Shown: in pieces, positions 1 through 9,171 of the stretch
How positions within the stretch are numbered: the stretch's first letter is position 1
How the letters are laid out: the number at the start of each line of letters is the position of its first letter
Assembly: GCF_003313335.1 (NCBI RefSeq)
Contig: NZ_QMHP01000001.1
Span: 62,001-126,000 of the forward strand
Source: Pedobacter zeaxanthinifaciens
Lineage (GTDB): Bacteria > Bacteroidota > Bacteroidia > Sphingobacteriales > Sphingobacteriaceae
DNA: 64,000 bases
Direction of reading: 5' to 3'
Made by a program: the position numbers and the translations under genes
Notes under the pieces: model-generated
Seen by the model: only the letters and a program-made list of their open reading frames with translations
Told to the model about the DNA's origin: nothing
Databases searched by the model: none

Positions 1-1416
1 GTTGGAACTATTGCAGCCGGTGTTGCTAAAGCGCATGCGGATGTCATTTTAGTATCGGGTTATGATGGTGGTACGGGCGCTTCGCCACTTACCTCTATAC
101 AGCACGCCGGTTTGCCTTGGGAACTAGGCTTGGCAGAAGCGCATCAAACATTAGTGAAAAATCGTTTGAGAAGCAGGGTAGTACTGCAAACTGATGGTCA
201 GTTAAAAACAGGAAGAGACATTGTTATTGCAGCATTATTAGGCGCAGAAGAATGGGGTGTAGCTACTGCTGCATTGGTAACTACAGGATGTATTATGATG
301 CGTAAATGTCATTTGAATACTTGTCCTGTAGGTGTAGCTACTCAAGATCCTAACTTGAGAAAACTATTTACTGGCGAAGCTGATCACGTAGTTAATTTAT
401 TTTATTTCTTGGCTCAAGAAGTAAGAGAATTAATGGCTGAATTAGGTTTCAGAACTGTGAATGAGATGATTGGACAGTCTGATTTGCTAAAGGTGAGAGA
501 ATTTGCTGAAGCAGATTGGAAGTTGAAATTTGTTGATTTATCGCCAATTTTATATAAAGAGCCAGCAAATGGACTTCCATTATATAATACTGAATCGCAA
601 GATCATGGTTTAGATAAAGTGTTGGATCATCAATTGATTGCAGCTGCACAACCTGCCATCCAGAACAATGAACCTGTTTTCGCTAACTTCAACGTGAAAA
701 ACACCGATAGATCGATTGGAACGATGCTTTCTAACGAAATTTCCAAAGTACACAAAAGTGCTGGATTGCCACCGGATACCATCAATTTCAAATGTTTTGG
801 TTCAGCAGGACAAAGTTTTGGAGCATTTTCTACTAAAGGTTTAACACTTACTTTGGAAGGTGAAGGTAACGACTATGTTGGTAAGGGACTTTCGGGAGCA
901 AAATTGGTAGTGTACCCATTCGCTAATATTAACTACGTGCCGGAACAAAATATATTGATTGGAAACGTAGCGCTTTACGGTGCAACATCTGGCGAATTGT
1001 ATGTGAGAGGTAAGGCTGGTGAGCGTTTTGCGGTACGTAATTCGGGAGCAACAGCAGTAGTTGAAGGTGTGGGCGACCACGGCTGCGAGTACATGACTGG
1101 CGGCGAAGTATTGGTGTTGGGAGATACTGGAAGCAATTTTGCAGCTGGAATGAGCGGTGGTATTGCTTGGATTTACGATACAAGTAAAACCTTTGCCAAT
1201 AAATGTAATCCGGAGATGGTGGATTTAGATCCGCTGCAAGCCGAAGATGAGTCAAGAATCACCACTTTGTTGAAGAATCATTTGAGGTTAACCAATAGTA
1301 AAGTAGCAGAATTTATCTTAAGTGATTGGGAAAATCAATCTAGACATTTTGTGAAGGTTTTCCCTAGAGAATATAAAGCGGTTTTATTACAACGTCAACA
1401 AGTAAAAATTAACTAA
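1..1416 (+). CDS. gltB: Glutamate synthase large subunit, C-terminal part (5' end outside window)
   Basis: The reading frame is open from base 1, so this is a gene truncated by the window, not a broken one; 471 codons are visible. GltB makes glutamate from 2-oxoglutarate and glutamine-derived ammonia in the cytoplasm. The fragment holds the end of the FMN-binding synthase domain ([10 protein letters not shown] near the start) and the [3Fe-4S] cysteine cluster at visible residues 97, 103 and 108 (C-x5-C-x4-C, in [16 protein letters not shown]). The Gly-rich beta-helix domain follows, with repeats such as [29 protein letters not shown] and [10 protein letters not shown]. The stop codon is one base from the gltD start, so the two subunits form an operon. 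Identification is very secure. Confidence 0.97.
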   Translation, partial: VGTIAAGVAKAHADVILVSGYDGGTGASPLTSIQHAGLPWELGLAEAHQTLVKNRLRSRVVLQTDGQLKTGRDIVIAALLGAEEWGVATAALVTTGCIMMRKCHLNTCPVGVATQDPNLRKLFTGEADHVVNLFYFLAQEVRELMAELGFRTVNEMIGQSDLLKVREFAEADWKLKFVDLSPILYKEPANGLPLYNTESQDHGLDKVLDHQLIAAAQPAIQNNEPVFANFNVKNTDRSIGTMLSNEISKVHKSAGLPPDTINFKCFGSAGQSFGAFSTKGLTLTLEGEGNDYVGKGLSGAKLVVYPFANINYVPEQNILIGNVALYGATSGELYVRGKAGERFAVRNSGATAVVEGVGDHGCEYMTGGEVLVLGDTGSNFAAGMSGGIAWIYDTSKTFANKCNPEMVDLDPLQAEDESRITTLLKNHLRLTNSKVAEFILSDWENQSRHFVKVFPREYKAVLLQRQQVKIN

Positions 1417-1417
1417 G

Positions 1418-2887
1418 ATGGGAAAAGTGACAGGATTTTTTGAATACGAAAGAGTTTCGCCTTCAAAACAAGCGCCTCAAGAGCGTTTAAAACATTACGA
1501 TGAATTTGTTTCCTTGTTGCCATCTGATGAGTTGAATAAGCAATCAGGACGTTGTATGGATTGTGGAGTGCCTTTTTGCCAGTCGGGTTGCCCATTGGGT
1601 AATGTAATTCCAGAATTTAATGATGCCGTTTACCAAGGTAAATGGTTGCAAGCAGCGGAGATTTTGCTGAGTACAAATAATTTTCCAGAGTTTACAGGAC
1701 GCATTTGCCCGGCGCCATGTGAAAGTGCGTGTGTATTGGGTATCAATAAGTCTCCAGTTTCTATTGAGGAAATTGAAAAGCATATCATTGAAATTGCTTT
1801 TGAAAAAGGTTATATCAAAGCTGATGCACCACTAATTCGTACCGGTAAAAAGGTTGCTGTGGTAGGTTCTGGGCCTGCTGGACTGGCTGCTGCCGCACAA
1901 TTGAACAAGGCTGGCCACGAAGTGGTAGTTTTTGAGCGTGATGATGTGCCAGGAGGCTTACTACGTTATGGTATTCCAGATTTTAAACTACAAAAAGATG
2001 TAGTGGAAAGAAGGATCAAATTAATGGAAGAAGAGGGCGTTACTTTTCAATGTAATGCCAATGTGGGTGAAAACGTAGAAATAAGTACGTTGCTACGCGA
2101 TTATCAGGCTATTGTGCTTGCGGGTGGTTCTACCATTCCTCGTGACTTACCTTTGCCGGGTCGTGAAGCTAAAGGTGTTCATTTTGCAATGGATTTCCTA
2201 AAACAGCAAAATAAACGTGTTGGTGGTCGCAAAGTGGAGGTTGAAGAGATTTTGGCTACAGATAAAAACGTTATTGTAATTGGTGGTGGTGATACGGGTT
2301 CCGATTGTATCGGTACTTCCAATCGCCATGGGGCTAAATCAGTTACACAATTTGAAATTATGCCTATGCCGCCTCAAATGCGTACTGCGCATATGCCTTG
2401 GCCAAGTTATCCGATGTTGTTGAAAGTGACGACTTCACATGAGGAAGGTGCGCAAAGAGCATGGTCGGTAAATACCAAAGAGTTTATCAAGGATGAAAAC
2501 GGTAATTTAAAAGCATTGAAAGTGGTTAATGTGGAATGGGATATTGATGCTGCTACTGGTCGTCCTTTAGGTTTCAAAGAAGTTGAAGGAACTGAAAAGG
2601 AATATCCTTGCGAGTTGGTGCTATTGGCTATGGGTTTCTTGCATCCTCAAAAACAGGGCTTAATCGAAAAGTTAGGCGTTGATTTAGATGAAAGAGGTAA
2701 TGTCAAAGCTATCGAAGGTCAGTATCAAACCAACATACCTAAAATTTTTGCCGCTGGCGATATGCGTAGAGGACAATCATTGGTGGTATGGGCTATATCC
2801 GAAGGTAGAGAAACCGCTAGAAAGGTAGACGAATACCTGATGGGTTTCAGCAAGTTGCCTTCTAAAGATGCGGTAGCATACGCATAA
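1418..2887 (+). CDS. gltD: Glutamate synthase small subunit
   Basis: 489 residues, normal for the family. GltD takes electrons from NAD(P)H through FAD and Fe-S centres and passes them to GltB. The N-terminal ferredoxin-like domain has cysteines at 46, 49, 54 and 58 and a second group at 97, 101 and 105 (CPAPCESAC). A first dinucleotide-binding motif GSGPAG lies at 150-155 (FAD) and a second, GGGDTG, at 289-294 (NADPH). The C-terminal AAGDMRRGQSLVVWAI is the usual FAD-contact region. It begins one base after gltB and ends just before an intrinsic terminator, so gltBD is a closed transcription unit at this end. Confidence 0.97.
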   Translation: MGKVTGFFEYERVSPSKQAPQERLKHYDEFVSLLPSDELNKQSGRCMDCGVPFCQSGCPLGNVIPEFNDAVYQGKWLQAAEILLSTNNFPEFTGRICPAPCESACVLGINKSPVSIEEIEKHIIEIAFEKGYIKADAPLIRTGKKVAVVGSGPAGLAAAAQLNKAGHEVVVFERDDVPGGLLRYGIPDFKLQKDVVERRIKLMEEEGVTFQCNANVGENVEISTLLRDYQAIVLAGGSTIPRDLPLPGREAKGVHFAMDFLKQQNKRVGGRKVEVEEILATDKNVIVIGGGDTGSDCIGTSNRHGAKSVTQFEIMPMPPQMRTAHMPWPSYPMLLKVTTSHEEGAQRAWSVNTKEFIKDENGNLKALKVVNVEWDIDAATGRPLGFKEVEGTEKEYPCELVLLAMGFLHPQKQGLIEKLGVDLDERGNVKAIEGQYQTNIPKIFAAGDMRRGQSLVVWAISEGRETARKVDEYLMGFSKLPSKDAVAYA

Positions 2888-2917
2888 AGAATTTGCTTTT
2901 ATACTTTTACAAACCAA

Positions 2918-2948
2918 GGTCCAGACGAATTTCGTTTGGGCCTTTTTT
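2918..2948 (+). terminator. Intrinsic terminator of gltBD
   Basis: A 10-bp stem (2918-2927 with 2933-2942) containing T-G and G-T wobble pairs, a five-base loop, and six T residues at 2943-2948. It lies 30 bases after the gltD stop codon. Confidence 0.8.
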
Positions 2949-2951
2949 GAA

Positions 2952-3075
2952 TTAATTACGCCCCTCTCTGCCTTCGGCATCTCTCCCCGTGGACGATAGA
3001 AGTGCTTTTGAAAGTTTGTATATTTTTCGTACCGGAGTTGCGGCAGCCGAGGTTCTGCGGCTTAAGGGAGATAGA
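2952..3075. repeat. GC-rich intergenic patch, possible degraded repeat element
   Basis: This stretch between the gltD terminator and the 3' end of ispD is clearly richer in G+C than its surroundings. It contains the short self-complementary string GCCTTCGGC and a small stem (AGCCG with CGGCT near 3037-3062). No open frame of interest was seen. It resembles the short palindromic intergenic repeats common in Bacteroidota genomes, but one copy in one window cannot prove that. Confidence 0.3.
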
Positions 3076-3098
3076 CTTACAAATATCTTGTAAATTCC

Positions 3099-3776
3099 TT
3101 AACCAGGAATATTATTTTTCATTAAAAAACTTGCCAACTCCAAATCCTCTGGGAAAGTGATTTTGATGTTGTTTCTGTTTCCTTCCACTAGGTTGATGGG
3201 AAATCCGGCTGCTTCAACTACGGAGGCATCATCGGTGAAAATAGGAGAGAAGGATTGTTGATAGGCGATACGTAGCTGTCCTAAATCGAAAGTCTGCGGT
3301 GTTTGAATAAGCACCAGCTTGTCGCGGTTTAAAATTTTACTTCCAGTAGCTTCAATTTCCCGTACAGAATCGCTTGGTTTAACCACAGGGATGGCATTGC
3401 CAACTTCTAAAGCGTGTTTGAATGTCGAAGTAATTAGGCTAGTATTTACTACCGGCCTAACAGCATCATGTATGGCAACCACGCCATCTTCTTTGATGGA
3501 CATTAAGCCATTTCTTACAGAGTGAAAACGCTCTTTTCCTCCTTCAACTAAAGTATGCGGAATATTGAAATTGTATTTCTGACAAAGTTCCTTCCAATAG
3601 TCGTGATCGTCTTTTGAAAGTACTACGATAATTTCTGGCTGGACTTCGGAAAAATGAAAAGCCTGTAATGTATGCATCATCACAGGCTTTTCGTTAAGCA
3701 ATAAAAATTGTTTGGCTACCGCAGTTTGCATCCTTTTACCCGATCCACCAGCGACAATTATTGCGTAAAATTTCAT
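3099..3776 (-). CDS. ispD: 2-C-methyl-D-erythritol 4-phosphate cytidylyltransferase
   Basis: 225 residues, the usual IspD size. The enzyme joins MEP and CTP to give CDP-methylerythritol in the non-mevalonate isoprenoid pathway, in the cytoplasm. The N-terminal nucleotide-binding loop AGGSGKRM is at 9-16 with the catalytic Lys in AKQF at 22. GGKERFHSVRNGL lies at 79-91, HDAVRP at 103-108, QTPQTF at 158-163, TDDAS at 181-185 and GNRNNIKIT at 199-207. All are IspD signatures; ribitol-5-phosphate cytidylyltransferases share the fold but fit less well. The ATG at 3774-3776 is the first possible start. queA lies 114 bases upstream on the same strand. Confidence 0.95.
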   Translation of the reverse strand: MKFYAIIVAGGSGKRMQTAVAKQFLLLNEKPVMMHTLQAFHFSEVQPEIIVVLSKDDHDYWKELCQKYNFNIPHTLVEGGKERFHSVRNGLMSIKEDGVVAIHDAVRPVVNTSLITSTFKHALEVGNAIPVVKPSDSVREIEATGSKILNRDKLVLIQTPQTFDLGQLRIAYQQSFSPIFTDDASVVEAAGFPINLVEGNRNNIKITFPEDLELASFLMKNNIPG

Positions 3777-3781
3777 AATTA

Positions 3782-3879
3782 TTAGTATTTAGCTAATAGT
3801 ATTTAGTAATAGAACAGTTATAATGATAACTTATTTCTACGTTTTTTAGTATAATAAAGCACGCTAACTACTAAATACT
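3782..3879. repeat. Short AT-rich repeats between queA and ispD
   Basis: TTAGTATTTAGCTAA (3782-3796) is followed at once by ATAGTATTTAGTAA (3796-3809), and an inverted copy CTACTAAATACT lies at 3868-3879. The inverted copies could fold in the queA-ispD message. The motif is low in complexity and may simply reflect AT-rich drift. Confidence 0.4.
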
Positions 3880-3890
3880 TGTTTACTAAA

Positions 3891-4940
3891 CTATATAATC
3901 AACATCGCATCTCCGTAGCTGTAGAAACGATATTTCTCTTTTACGGCTACTTCGTATGCATTCATGATATTTTCGTAACCACCAAAAGCTGATACCATCA
4001 TCAATAAAGTAGACTCTGGTGTGTGGAAATTGGTGATCATTGAGTTTGCAATACTAAAATCGTAGGGAGGGAAGATGAACTTACTTGTCCAATCGTTAGC
4101 TGCCTTTAATGTTTTGTTTGCAGATACTGCAGATTCAATAGCACGCATTGAAGTAGTTCCAACGGCGCAAATTTTTCTTTTATCTTCGATTCCTTTGTTT
4201 ACAATATCAGCATCTTTTTGCTCAATAATGAATTGCTCAGAATCCATTTTGTGTTTAGTTAAATCTTCCACTTCAACAGGGCGGAAAGTGCCCAAGCCAA
4301 CGTGTAGGGTAACTTCCGCAAACTCCACACCTTTTAGCTCTAGGCGTTTCATTAATTCCCTACTAAAGTGTAAACCAGCAGTAGGAGCTGCTACAGCACC
4401 TTCGTGTTTTGCAAAAATGGTTTGGTAACGCTCTTTATCCTTTTCAGTAGCTTTACGCTTGATGTATTTAGGAAGTGGAGTTTCACCTAAAATTTCCACA
4501 TTTCTTCTGAATTCTTCATCAGTTCCATCAAATAGGAAACGAATGGTACGACCACGAGAGGTGGTGTTATCTACAACTTCAGCAACTAATAAGTCATTAT
4601 CACCGAAGTAAAGTTTATTGCCAACACGGATTTTACGAGCCGGATCAACCAACACATCCCATAAACGCAATTCTTTGTTCAATTCACGTAATAAAAATAC
4701 TTCAATAGTAGCACCAGTTTTTTCCTTATTGCCGTACAAACGAGCTGGAAAAACTTTAGTGTTGTTAAGTATCATTACGTCTTTATCATCAAAATAACCC
4801 AACACATCTTTAAAGATTTTGTGTTCAATCTTGCCGGTGTCCTTGTGAACCACCATTAAACGAGCTTCGTCTCTTTCTTCAGCAGGATCGTTCGCTAGTA
4901 GCGAATCAGGTAAATTGAATTTGAATTGAGATAACTTCAT
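3891..4940 (-). CDS. queA: S-adenosylmethionine:tRNA ribosyltransferase-isomerase
   Basis: 349 residues, full length for QueA, which moves the ribosyl part of SAM onto 7-aminomethyl-deazaguanine in tRNA to give epoxyqueuosine. The N-terminal [20 protein letters not shown] is typical, as are [32 protein letters not shown], the [14 protein letters not shown] block, [14 protein letters not shown] and the end motif [19 protein letters not shown] TAnnTTTG -7 element lies 27-34 bases upstream of the ATG. ispD follows on the same strand, so they may be cotranscribed, though the functions are unrelated. Confidence 0.97.
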   Translation of the reverse strand: MKLSQFKFNLPDSLLANDPAEERDEARLMVVHKDTGKIEHKIFKDVLGYFDDKDVMILNNTKVFPARLYGNKEKTGATIEVFLLRELNKELRLWDVLVDPARKIRVGNKLYFGDNDLLVAEVVDNTTSRGRTIRFLFDGTDEEFRRNVEILGETPLPKYIKRKATEKDKERYQTIFAKHEGAVAAPTAGLHFSRELMKRLELKGVEFAEVTLHVGLGTFRPVEVEDLTKHKMDSEQFIIEQKDADIVNKGIEDKRKICAVGTTSMRAIESAVSANKTLKAANDWTSKFIFPPYDFSIANSMITNFHTPESTLLMMVSAFGGYENIMNAYEVAVKEKYRFYSYGDAMLII

Positions 4941-4966
4941 ATTTTCGGATATAGTAAATTAGGGCG

Positions 4967-4974
4967 CAAATTTA
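4967..4974 (-). promoter_or_regulatory. Candidate queA promoter -7 element
   Basis: Read on the minus strand the sequence is TAAATTTG, an exact match to the Bacteroidota -7 consensus TAnnTTTG, 27-34 bases before the queA ATG. No good -33 TTTG was found at the usual spacing. Confidence 0.45.
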
Positions 4975-5337
4975 TGAAATAAAATTTGGTTTTGGTAATT
5001 AAATGTCAGTCAAATACATGTAAGAATATGTAAGTGTAACTACATTTAGTTGTGCATTGTTTTATAGTAGTTATAAATAAAGAAAAAATACTTTACGCTT
5101 AGCTTAGATTGGTATCCTTACATGCAAATGGTTATGATTTTTTTGAATTTCGGTTATCGGGCATCATCTGCGTTTTGTCAGTCCTTAAAATTTTAAGAAT
5201 CTGTTCCCGTACTTACCAAAGTATAGATTTACACCTAACGTAGTAATGACGAAACGCTTAAAAAAAACGGGCTTATTAGAAATAACGGAGATTCAATAAT
5301 TTTTACTTTAACTGAACTAGGCTGTAACCTTTTTCAT

Positions 5338-5345
5338 TACATTTG
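5338..5345 (+). promoter_or_regulatory. Candidate -7 element before the permease gene
   Basis: TACATTTG matches TAnnTTTG exactly but ends only 11 bases before the ATG at 5357, implying an almost leaderless message. No -33 element is visible, so this could be chance. Confidence 0.3.
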
Positions 5346-5356
5346 GTCTAACCGTT

Positions 5357-6604
5357 ATGCTGCTAGTTTTTAGACTTATTGGAGAGAGTTTCAGATTTGC
5401 CTGGGATGCGCTTCGCCAAAATAAATTGCGTACATCGCTTTCTTTACTTGGAATTACCATTGGTATTTTCATTATCATAGCTGTGTTTACGGCGGTTGAT
5501 ACTATGCGCAATCAAATCCAATCTAGCGTAGATAAACTAGGATCGAACACCTTATTTGTACAAAAATGGCCTTGGATTTTCGGCGATAGCTATCCTTGGT
5601 GGAAATATATTAACCGTCCGGAACCATCTTACCGAGATTATTTAGCGCTAAAAGAAAGAATGGAAACCGCACAAGGTGTTTGTTTTGAAATTTCAGCCAG
5701 CAATCGTACGGTAAAGTACGGCAGTAGCTCGGTAGAGGGCATCAGTTTAAATGCAGCAACTTTTGAATACGATAAAACTTGGAATTTGGAGTTTGCCTCG
5801 GGCAGGTACTTTACGGAAAACGAAAGCCAGTCGGGGAGCCCGGTTTGTATTATGGGTGCTGAAGTAGCCGAGGGACTGTTTGGTAGCGCAGATCCGATTG
5901 GTAAACAGGTAAAAGTAATGGGAAGGCGGGTTACGGTGATAGGTGTTTTTAAGAAAGAAGGTGAGGATATGTTGGGCATGTCGCAGGATAAGAACGTACT
6001 GATTCCGATGTCGTTGGCAAGAGGTATTTTTGATGTAAGTAGTGAACGTTATAACCCTCAAGTAACGGTTAGGGGTAAGGAAAATATCAGTTTTGAAGAG
6101 GTTGAAGGTGAGCTAAAAGGGCAGATGCGGGCTATTAGAAGGATTAGCCCTGGACAAGAAGATGATTTTTCCCTCAATAAAACAACTATGCTCTCTAATC
6201 AGTTGGATATTATGTTTTCGGCAATTAACGTAGGTGGTTGGGTAATTGGTTTGTTTTCCATATTGGTAGGCGGTTTCGGTATTGCCAATATTATGTTCGT
6301 TTCAGTTAAAGAAAGGACAAATATCATCGGTATACAAAAATCCTTAGGGGCTAAAAATTACTTTATTTTATTTCAATTTATATTTGAAGCCATTGCCTTG
6401 TGTTTAATGGGTGGGCTATGTGGCTTATTTTTGGTATATGTAGGTGTGCTGCTAGTTTCTAACTTAACCGAATTTAAAGCAGCGCTATATTTTAGCAATG
6501 TGATGTTGGGAGTTGGTGTGTCGGTAGCTATTGGCATTATTTCTGGCTTTTGGCCTGCTTTTTCAGCGTCAAGGTTAGATCCGGTAGAAGCCATTAGAAG
6601 TTAG
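5357..6604 (+). CDS. FtsX/MacB-type ABC transporter permease
   Basis: 415 residues with the MacB/FtsX layout. An N-terminal membrane helix lies near 27-47 (LRTSLSLLGITIGIFIIIAV). A large periplasmic MacB-PCD domain (about 50-265) follows, then three C-terminal helices at roughly 280-300, 330-355 and 375-400, ending in SRLDPVEAIRS as these proteins usually do. Such permeases move lipoproteins, peptides or drugs by mechanotransmission and need a separate LolD/MacB-like ATPase. No ATPase gene is next to it, so the partner must be elsewhere. It stands alone between queA and the aminotransferase. The ATG was chosen because the basic helix-preceding segment begins right after it. Confidence 0.88.
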   Translation: MLLVFRLIGESFRFAWDALRQNKLRTSLSLLGITIGIFIIIAVFTAVDTMRNQIQSSVDKLGSNTLFVQKWPWIFGDSYPWWKYINRPEPSYRDYLALKERMETAQGVCFEISASNRTVKYGSSSVEGISLNAATFEYDKTWNLEFASGRYFTENESQSGSPVCIMGAEVAEGLFGSADPIGKQVKVMGRRVTVIGVFKKEGEDMLGMSQDKNVLIPMSLARGIFDVSSERYNPQVTVRGKENISFEEVEGELKGQMRAIRRISPGQEDDFSLNKTTMLSNQLDIMFSAINVGGWVIGLFSILVGGFGIANIMFVSVKERTNIIGIQKSLGAKNYFILFQFIFEAIALCLMGGLCGLFLVYVGVLLVSNLTEFKAALYFSNVMLGVGVSVAIGIISGFWPAFSASRLDPVEAIRS

Positions 6605-6656
6605 CACTTTACCAATTTGGTAACTAAGCCTGAGTAATTAAACGGGATAGAAGTGG

Positions 6657-6715
6657 TTAGCCCGCAATGTAGCGTAGCGTAATGAGGACTAAAAACGGAT
6701 AGCCCGGCTGGCTGT
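6657..6715 (+). ncRNA. Possible structured 3'-UTR element (copy 1)
   Basis: The segment begins TTAGCCCG and ends CGGATAGCCCGGCTGGCTG, a pattern I associate with a common Bacteroidota intergenic element, possibly the Flavo-1 RNA motif of Rfam. A related segment occurs at 40050-40135. The family name is from memory and unverified; what is seen is the shared AGCCC...CGGATAGC pattern. It sits just after the permease gene. Confidence 0.3.
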
Positions 6716-6744
6716 AAATAGAAGCATTAGCTATGCTTTTCGAA

Positions 6745-6780
6745 TAAAAAAAGCGCCCTGACATTAAATCACGGCGCTTT
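6745..6780 (-). terminator. Intrinsic terminator of the aminotransferase gene
   Basis: Stem AAAGCGCC / GGCGCTTT with further TGA/TCA pairing inside, followed on the minus strand by a run of seven T residues (A-run at 6745-6751 on the plus strand). It lies about 20 bases after the stop codon of the leftward aminotransferase gene. Confidence 0.85.
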
Positions 6781-6800
6781 GTTATTTCTAACGGGTGCTG

Positions 6801-7997
6801 CTAGCTCAACTTGCCCAAAGCTTCTTTGATTCTTCTCAAAGCTTCTACCAAACTTTCGTCAGAAGCGGCGTAAGATAAACGGATGTAGTTGTCGTTACCG
6901 AAGCTGTCGCCGCCTACGGTAGCTACATGGCCAACATTTAAAAGATACAACGCTAAATCGCTTGAGTTTTTGATTACAATGCCGTCAGCATCTTTTTTAC
7001 CGAAGAACGAGCTAATTTCTGGGAAGAAATAAAAAGCACCTTCAGGTAAGTTGGTTTTTACACCTGGAATATCTTTTAATAAGTCGTAAACCAATTGTCT
7101 GCGGCGGGCAAATGCTTTTTTCATTTCATTTACCGAATCTAAACCCTGCTCATAAGCTACGATACCAGCACGCTGTGCAATAGAACAAGTACCAGAGGTA
7201 GTTTGACCTTGTAGCTTATCGTTTGCAGCAGCAATTTCTTTGCTTGCAGCGATGTAACCTAGGCGCCATCCAGTCATAGCAAAGGCTTTAGAGAAACCAT
7301 TAACAATGATTACGCGATCCTTAACGCTAGAGAATTGAGCAATAGATTCGTGTTTATCCACAAAATTGATGTGCTCGTAAATTTCATCTGATAGGATGAA
7401 GATATTAGGATGCTTTTCGAACACTTTTGCCAAAGCGGCCAGCTCATCTTTACTGTAAACGGTACCTGTTGGGTTATTTGGCGAAGAGAACATGAACAAC
7501 TTACTTTTTGGAGTAATTGCCGCCTCTAACTGTTCAGGGGTAATTTTAAAATCACTCTCGATTGAAGTATTGATAAAAACAGACTTACCTTCGGCCAAGG
7601 TTACCATCTCTGAATACGAAACCCAGTATGGCGTAGGGATAATTACTTCATCGCCAGGATTAATTAAGGTAAGTATTACGTTAGAAAGTGATTGCTTAGC
7701 GCCTGTTGAAACCACAATTTGCGAAGCATCATAATCTAAATTGTTTTCAGTTTTAAGCTTGTTTACAATCGCTTGGCGCAGTTCTGGGTAGCCCGGTACT
7801 GGCGAGTAGCGTGTAAAGTTGTCGTCCAAAGCCTTTTTTGCAGCCTCTTTAACGTGGTTTGGTGTGTTAAAGTCTGGCTCGCCAACACTTAAACTAATTA
7901 CATTTACGCCTTTTGCAGCTAACTCGCGACCCAATTTGGTCATTTTTAGCGTAGCTGATTCCGATAGGTTATTTATTCTGTCTGATAAAATACTCAT
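6801..7997 (-). CDS. aspC: Pyridoxal-phosphate-dependent aspartate aminotransferase (class I, Ib subgroup)
   Basis: 398 residues from the ATG at 7997; a TTG seven codons further upstream is less likely. The enzyme exchanges amino groups between aspartate and 2-oxoglutarate. Visible are SVGEPDF (37-43), the NNPTG loop (174-178), DEIY (204-207), and the Schiff-base Lys237 in GFSKAFAMTGWRLGY. The layout fits the Ib aspartate/prephenate aminotransferases rather than the E. coli AspC branch, so prephenate or another dicarboxylic substrate is possible. It is a single-gene unit with its own promoter-like element and a strong terminator. Confidence 0.92.
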   Translation of the reverse strand: MSILSDRINNLSESATLKMTKLGRELAAKGVNVISLSVGEPDFNTPNHVKEAAKKALDDNFTRYSPVPGYPELRQAIVNKLKTENNLDYDASQIVVSTGAKQSLSNVILTLINPGDEVIIPTPYWVSYSEMVTLAEGKSVFINTSIESDFKITPEQLEAAITPKSKLFMFSSPNNPTGTVYSKDELAALAKVFEKHPNIFILSDEIYEHINFVDKHESIAQFSSVKDRVIIVNGFSKAFAMTGWRLGYIAASKEIAAANDKLQGQTTSGTCSIAQRAGIVAYEQGLDSVNEMKKAFARRRQLVYDLLKDIPGVKTNLPEGAFYFFPEISSFFGKKDADGIVIKNSSDLALYLLNVGHVATVGGDSFGNDNYIRLSYAASDESLVEALRRIKEALGKLS

Positions 7998-8015
7998 GAT
8001 TATTTTGTGAGATAG

Positions 8016-8023
8016 CAAATATA
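8016..8023 (-). promoter_or_regulatory. Candidate -7 element of the aminotransferase gene
   Basis: On the minus strand the sequence is TATATTTG, an exact TAnnTTTG match 19-26 bases before the ATG at 7997. This supports that ATG over the TTG at 8018, which would overlap the element. Confidence 0.45.
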
Positions 8024-8166
8024 AAAACCTTATTTATAAAGCCCTAATAAAAGATGTCATTTTATGTTAATTGTGTAAGTTTAATTGGTTTTTATTGGAA
8101 TTTTGACAATCTTTTTATCTATCGTTCGTTTTTTAAACAATTCACAAAAATCGGGTATTAAAGCGT

Positions 8167-8174
8167 TAGCTTTG
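8167..8174 (+). promoter_or_regulatory. Candidate -7 element of the CDF transporter gene
   Basis: TAGCTTTG matches TAnnTTTG exactly and lies 20 bases before the TTG start codon. The leader would be only about 14 bases. Confidence 0.45.
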
Positions 8175-8193
8175 CGGTTTAAATTCTATCGTT

Positions 8194-9171
8194 TTGACAA
8201 GTAATAAAAAGGCCATTTTATTGTCGCTTTGCGTAAGCATTTTATTGATGCTTGCAAAGTTTGTAGCATATTTCATTACCAATTCAAATGCTATTTTAAC
8301 AGATGCTGCCGAGAGTATTGTAAATGTTTTGGCTAGTGGCTTTGCATTTTATAGTATTTACCTTGCTACGCTACCTAAAGATGAAAATCACCCGTATGGC
8401 CACGGAAAAGTAGAGTTTTTTTCTGCATTTGTGGAAGGAGTGCTCATTGGAATTGCCGGCTTTGTAATTTTGTCGAAATCCATTTACAGCTTGTTTAATG
8501 GCAATGAAGTATCGGATTTGTACAATGGAGCCTTGATTATTGGTGCTACAGGAGTGATTAACATGATGGTAGGTTTGTACCTTATTAGAACTGGTAAGGC
8601 GAACAAATCGCTCACACTGGAGGCTGATGGTAAGCATTTGCTAACTGATGCAGTGAGTAGTGCGGGTTTGGTTGCAGGGATTATTATAATTCAGCTCACC
8701 CAAATTTTATGGCTAGATAGTGTTATTTCCATTGGTTTGGGATTGTATATTGTTTTTAATGGCTACAAGCTTACTAGGCGCTCGGTAGGAGGGTTGATGG
8801 ATGAAAGCAATTTGGAGCTCGTAAAAGGCGTGGTAGAGGTGTTGCAGGAAAATCGTCAGCCGAGTTGGATTGATATACACAATTTGAGAGCGCAGCAATA
8901 CGGAGCAGATTTACACATTGATTGCCACGTTACTTTGCCTTATTATTTTGATTTAAACGCAGTACATAAAGAAATATCAGATATCGATCGCTTGATTAAC
9001 CAATCGTTGGAGCATCGAACAGAGTTGTTTATTCATGCTGATCCGTGTTTGCCTGCTTGTTGTCATTACTGCAAAATGGCTAATTGCCCAGTACGTGCCG
9101 AAGCGTTTAGGGGAGAAATTAAATGGGATATGGAAAACGTCACTAAAAATCAAAAGCATTTTATTCAGTGA
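8194..9171 (+). CDS. Cation diffusion facilitator (CDF) family metal exporter with Cys-rich tail
   Basis: 325 residues from a TTG codon; an in-frame stop at 8167 and the lack of any ATG make TTG the only reasonable start. CDF proteins export Zn(II), Fe(II) or similar ions from the cytoplasm using the proton gradient. Six helices are expected in the first 200 residues. The metal site has TDAAES (36-41) in helix 2 and DGKHLLTD (145-152) in helix 5, and HPYGHGK lies at 66-72. The cytoplasmic C-terminal domain ends in a cysteine cluster at 285, 289, 290, 293 and 298 beside HADP and CPVRAEAF, which may bind metal as a sensor. The stop codon overlaps the start of the NUDIX gene. Confidence 0.9.
   Translation: MTSNKKAILLSLCVSILLMLAKFVAYFITNSNAILTDAAESIVNVLASGFAFYSIYLATLPKDENHPYGHGKVEFFSAFVEGVLIGIAGFVILSKSIYSLFNGNEVSDLYNGALIIGATGVINMMVGLYLIRTGKANKSLTLEADGKHLLTDAVSSAGLVAGIIIIQLTQILWLDSVISIGLGLYIVFNGYKLTRRSVGGLMDESNLELVKGVVEVLQENRQPSWIDIHNLRAQQYGADLHIDCHVTLPYYFDLNAVHKEISDIDRLINQSLEHRTELFIHADPCLPACCHYCKMANCPVRAEAFRGEIKWDMENVTKNQKHFIQ

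Larger units (their letters stand above)
4941..5356. other. 416-bp divergent intergenic region between queA and the permease gene
   Basis: Apart from the candidate -7 elements at each end (4967-4974 leftward, 5338-5345 rightward), no gene, RNA or repeat could be recognised. The region is AT-rich, with short runs of A and T. Confidence 0.5.

Noticed and set aside
1..111. gltB as a pseudogene or short gene starting at the TTG at 112
   Set aside because: The frame is open to base 1 with normal GltB sequence; the gene is just cut by the window.
3037..3062. tRNA-like or structured RNA in the GC-rich patch after gltD
   Set aside because: Only one short stem can be formed and no tRNA arms or CCA end are visible.
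4075..4428. 117-codon open frame on the plus strand
   Set aside because: Antisense shadow of queA, with no start context of its own.
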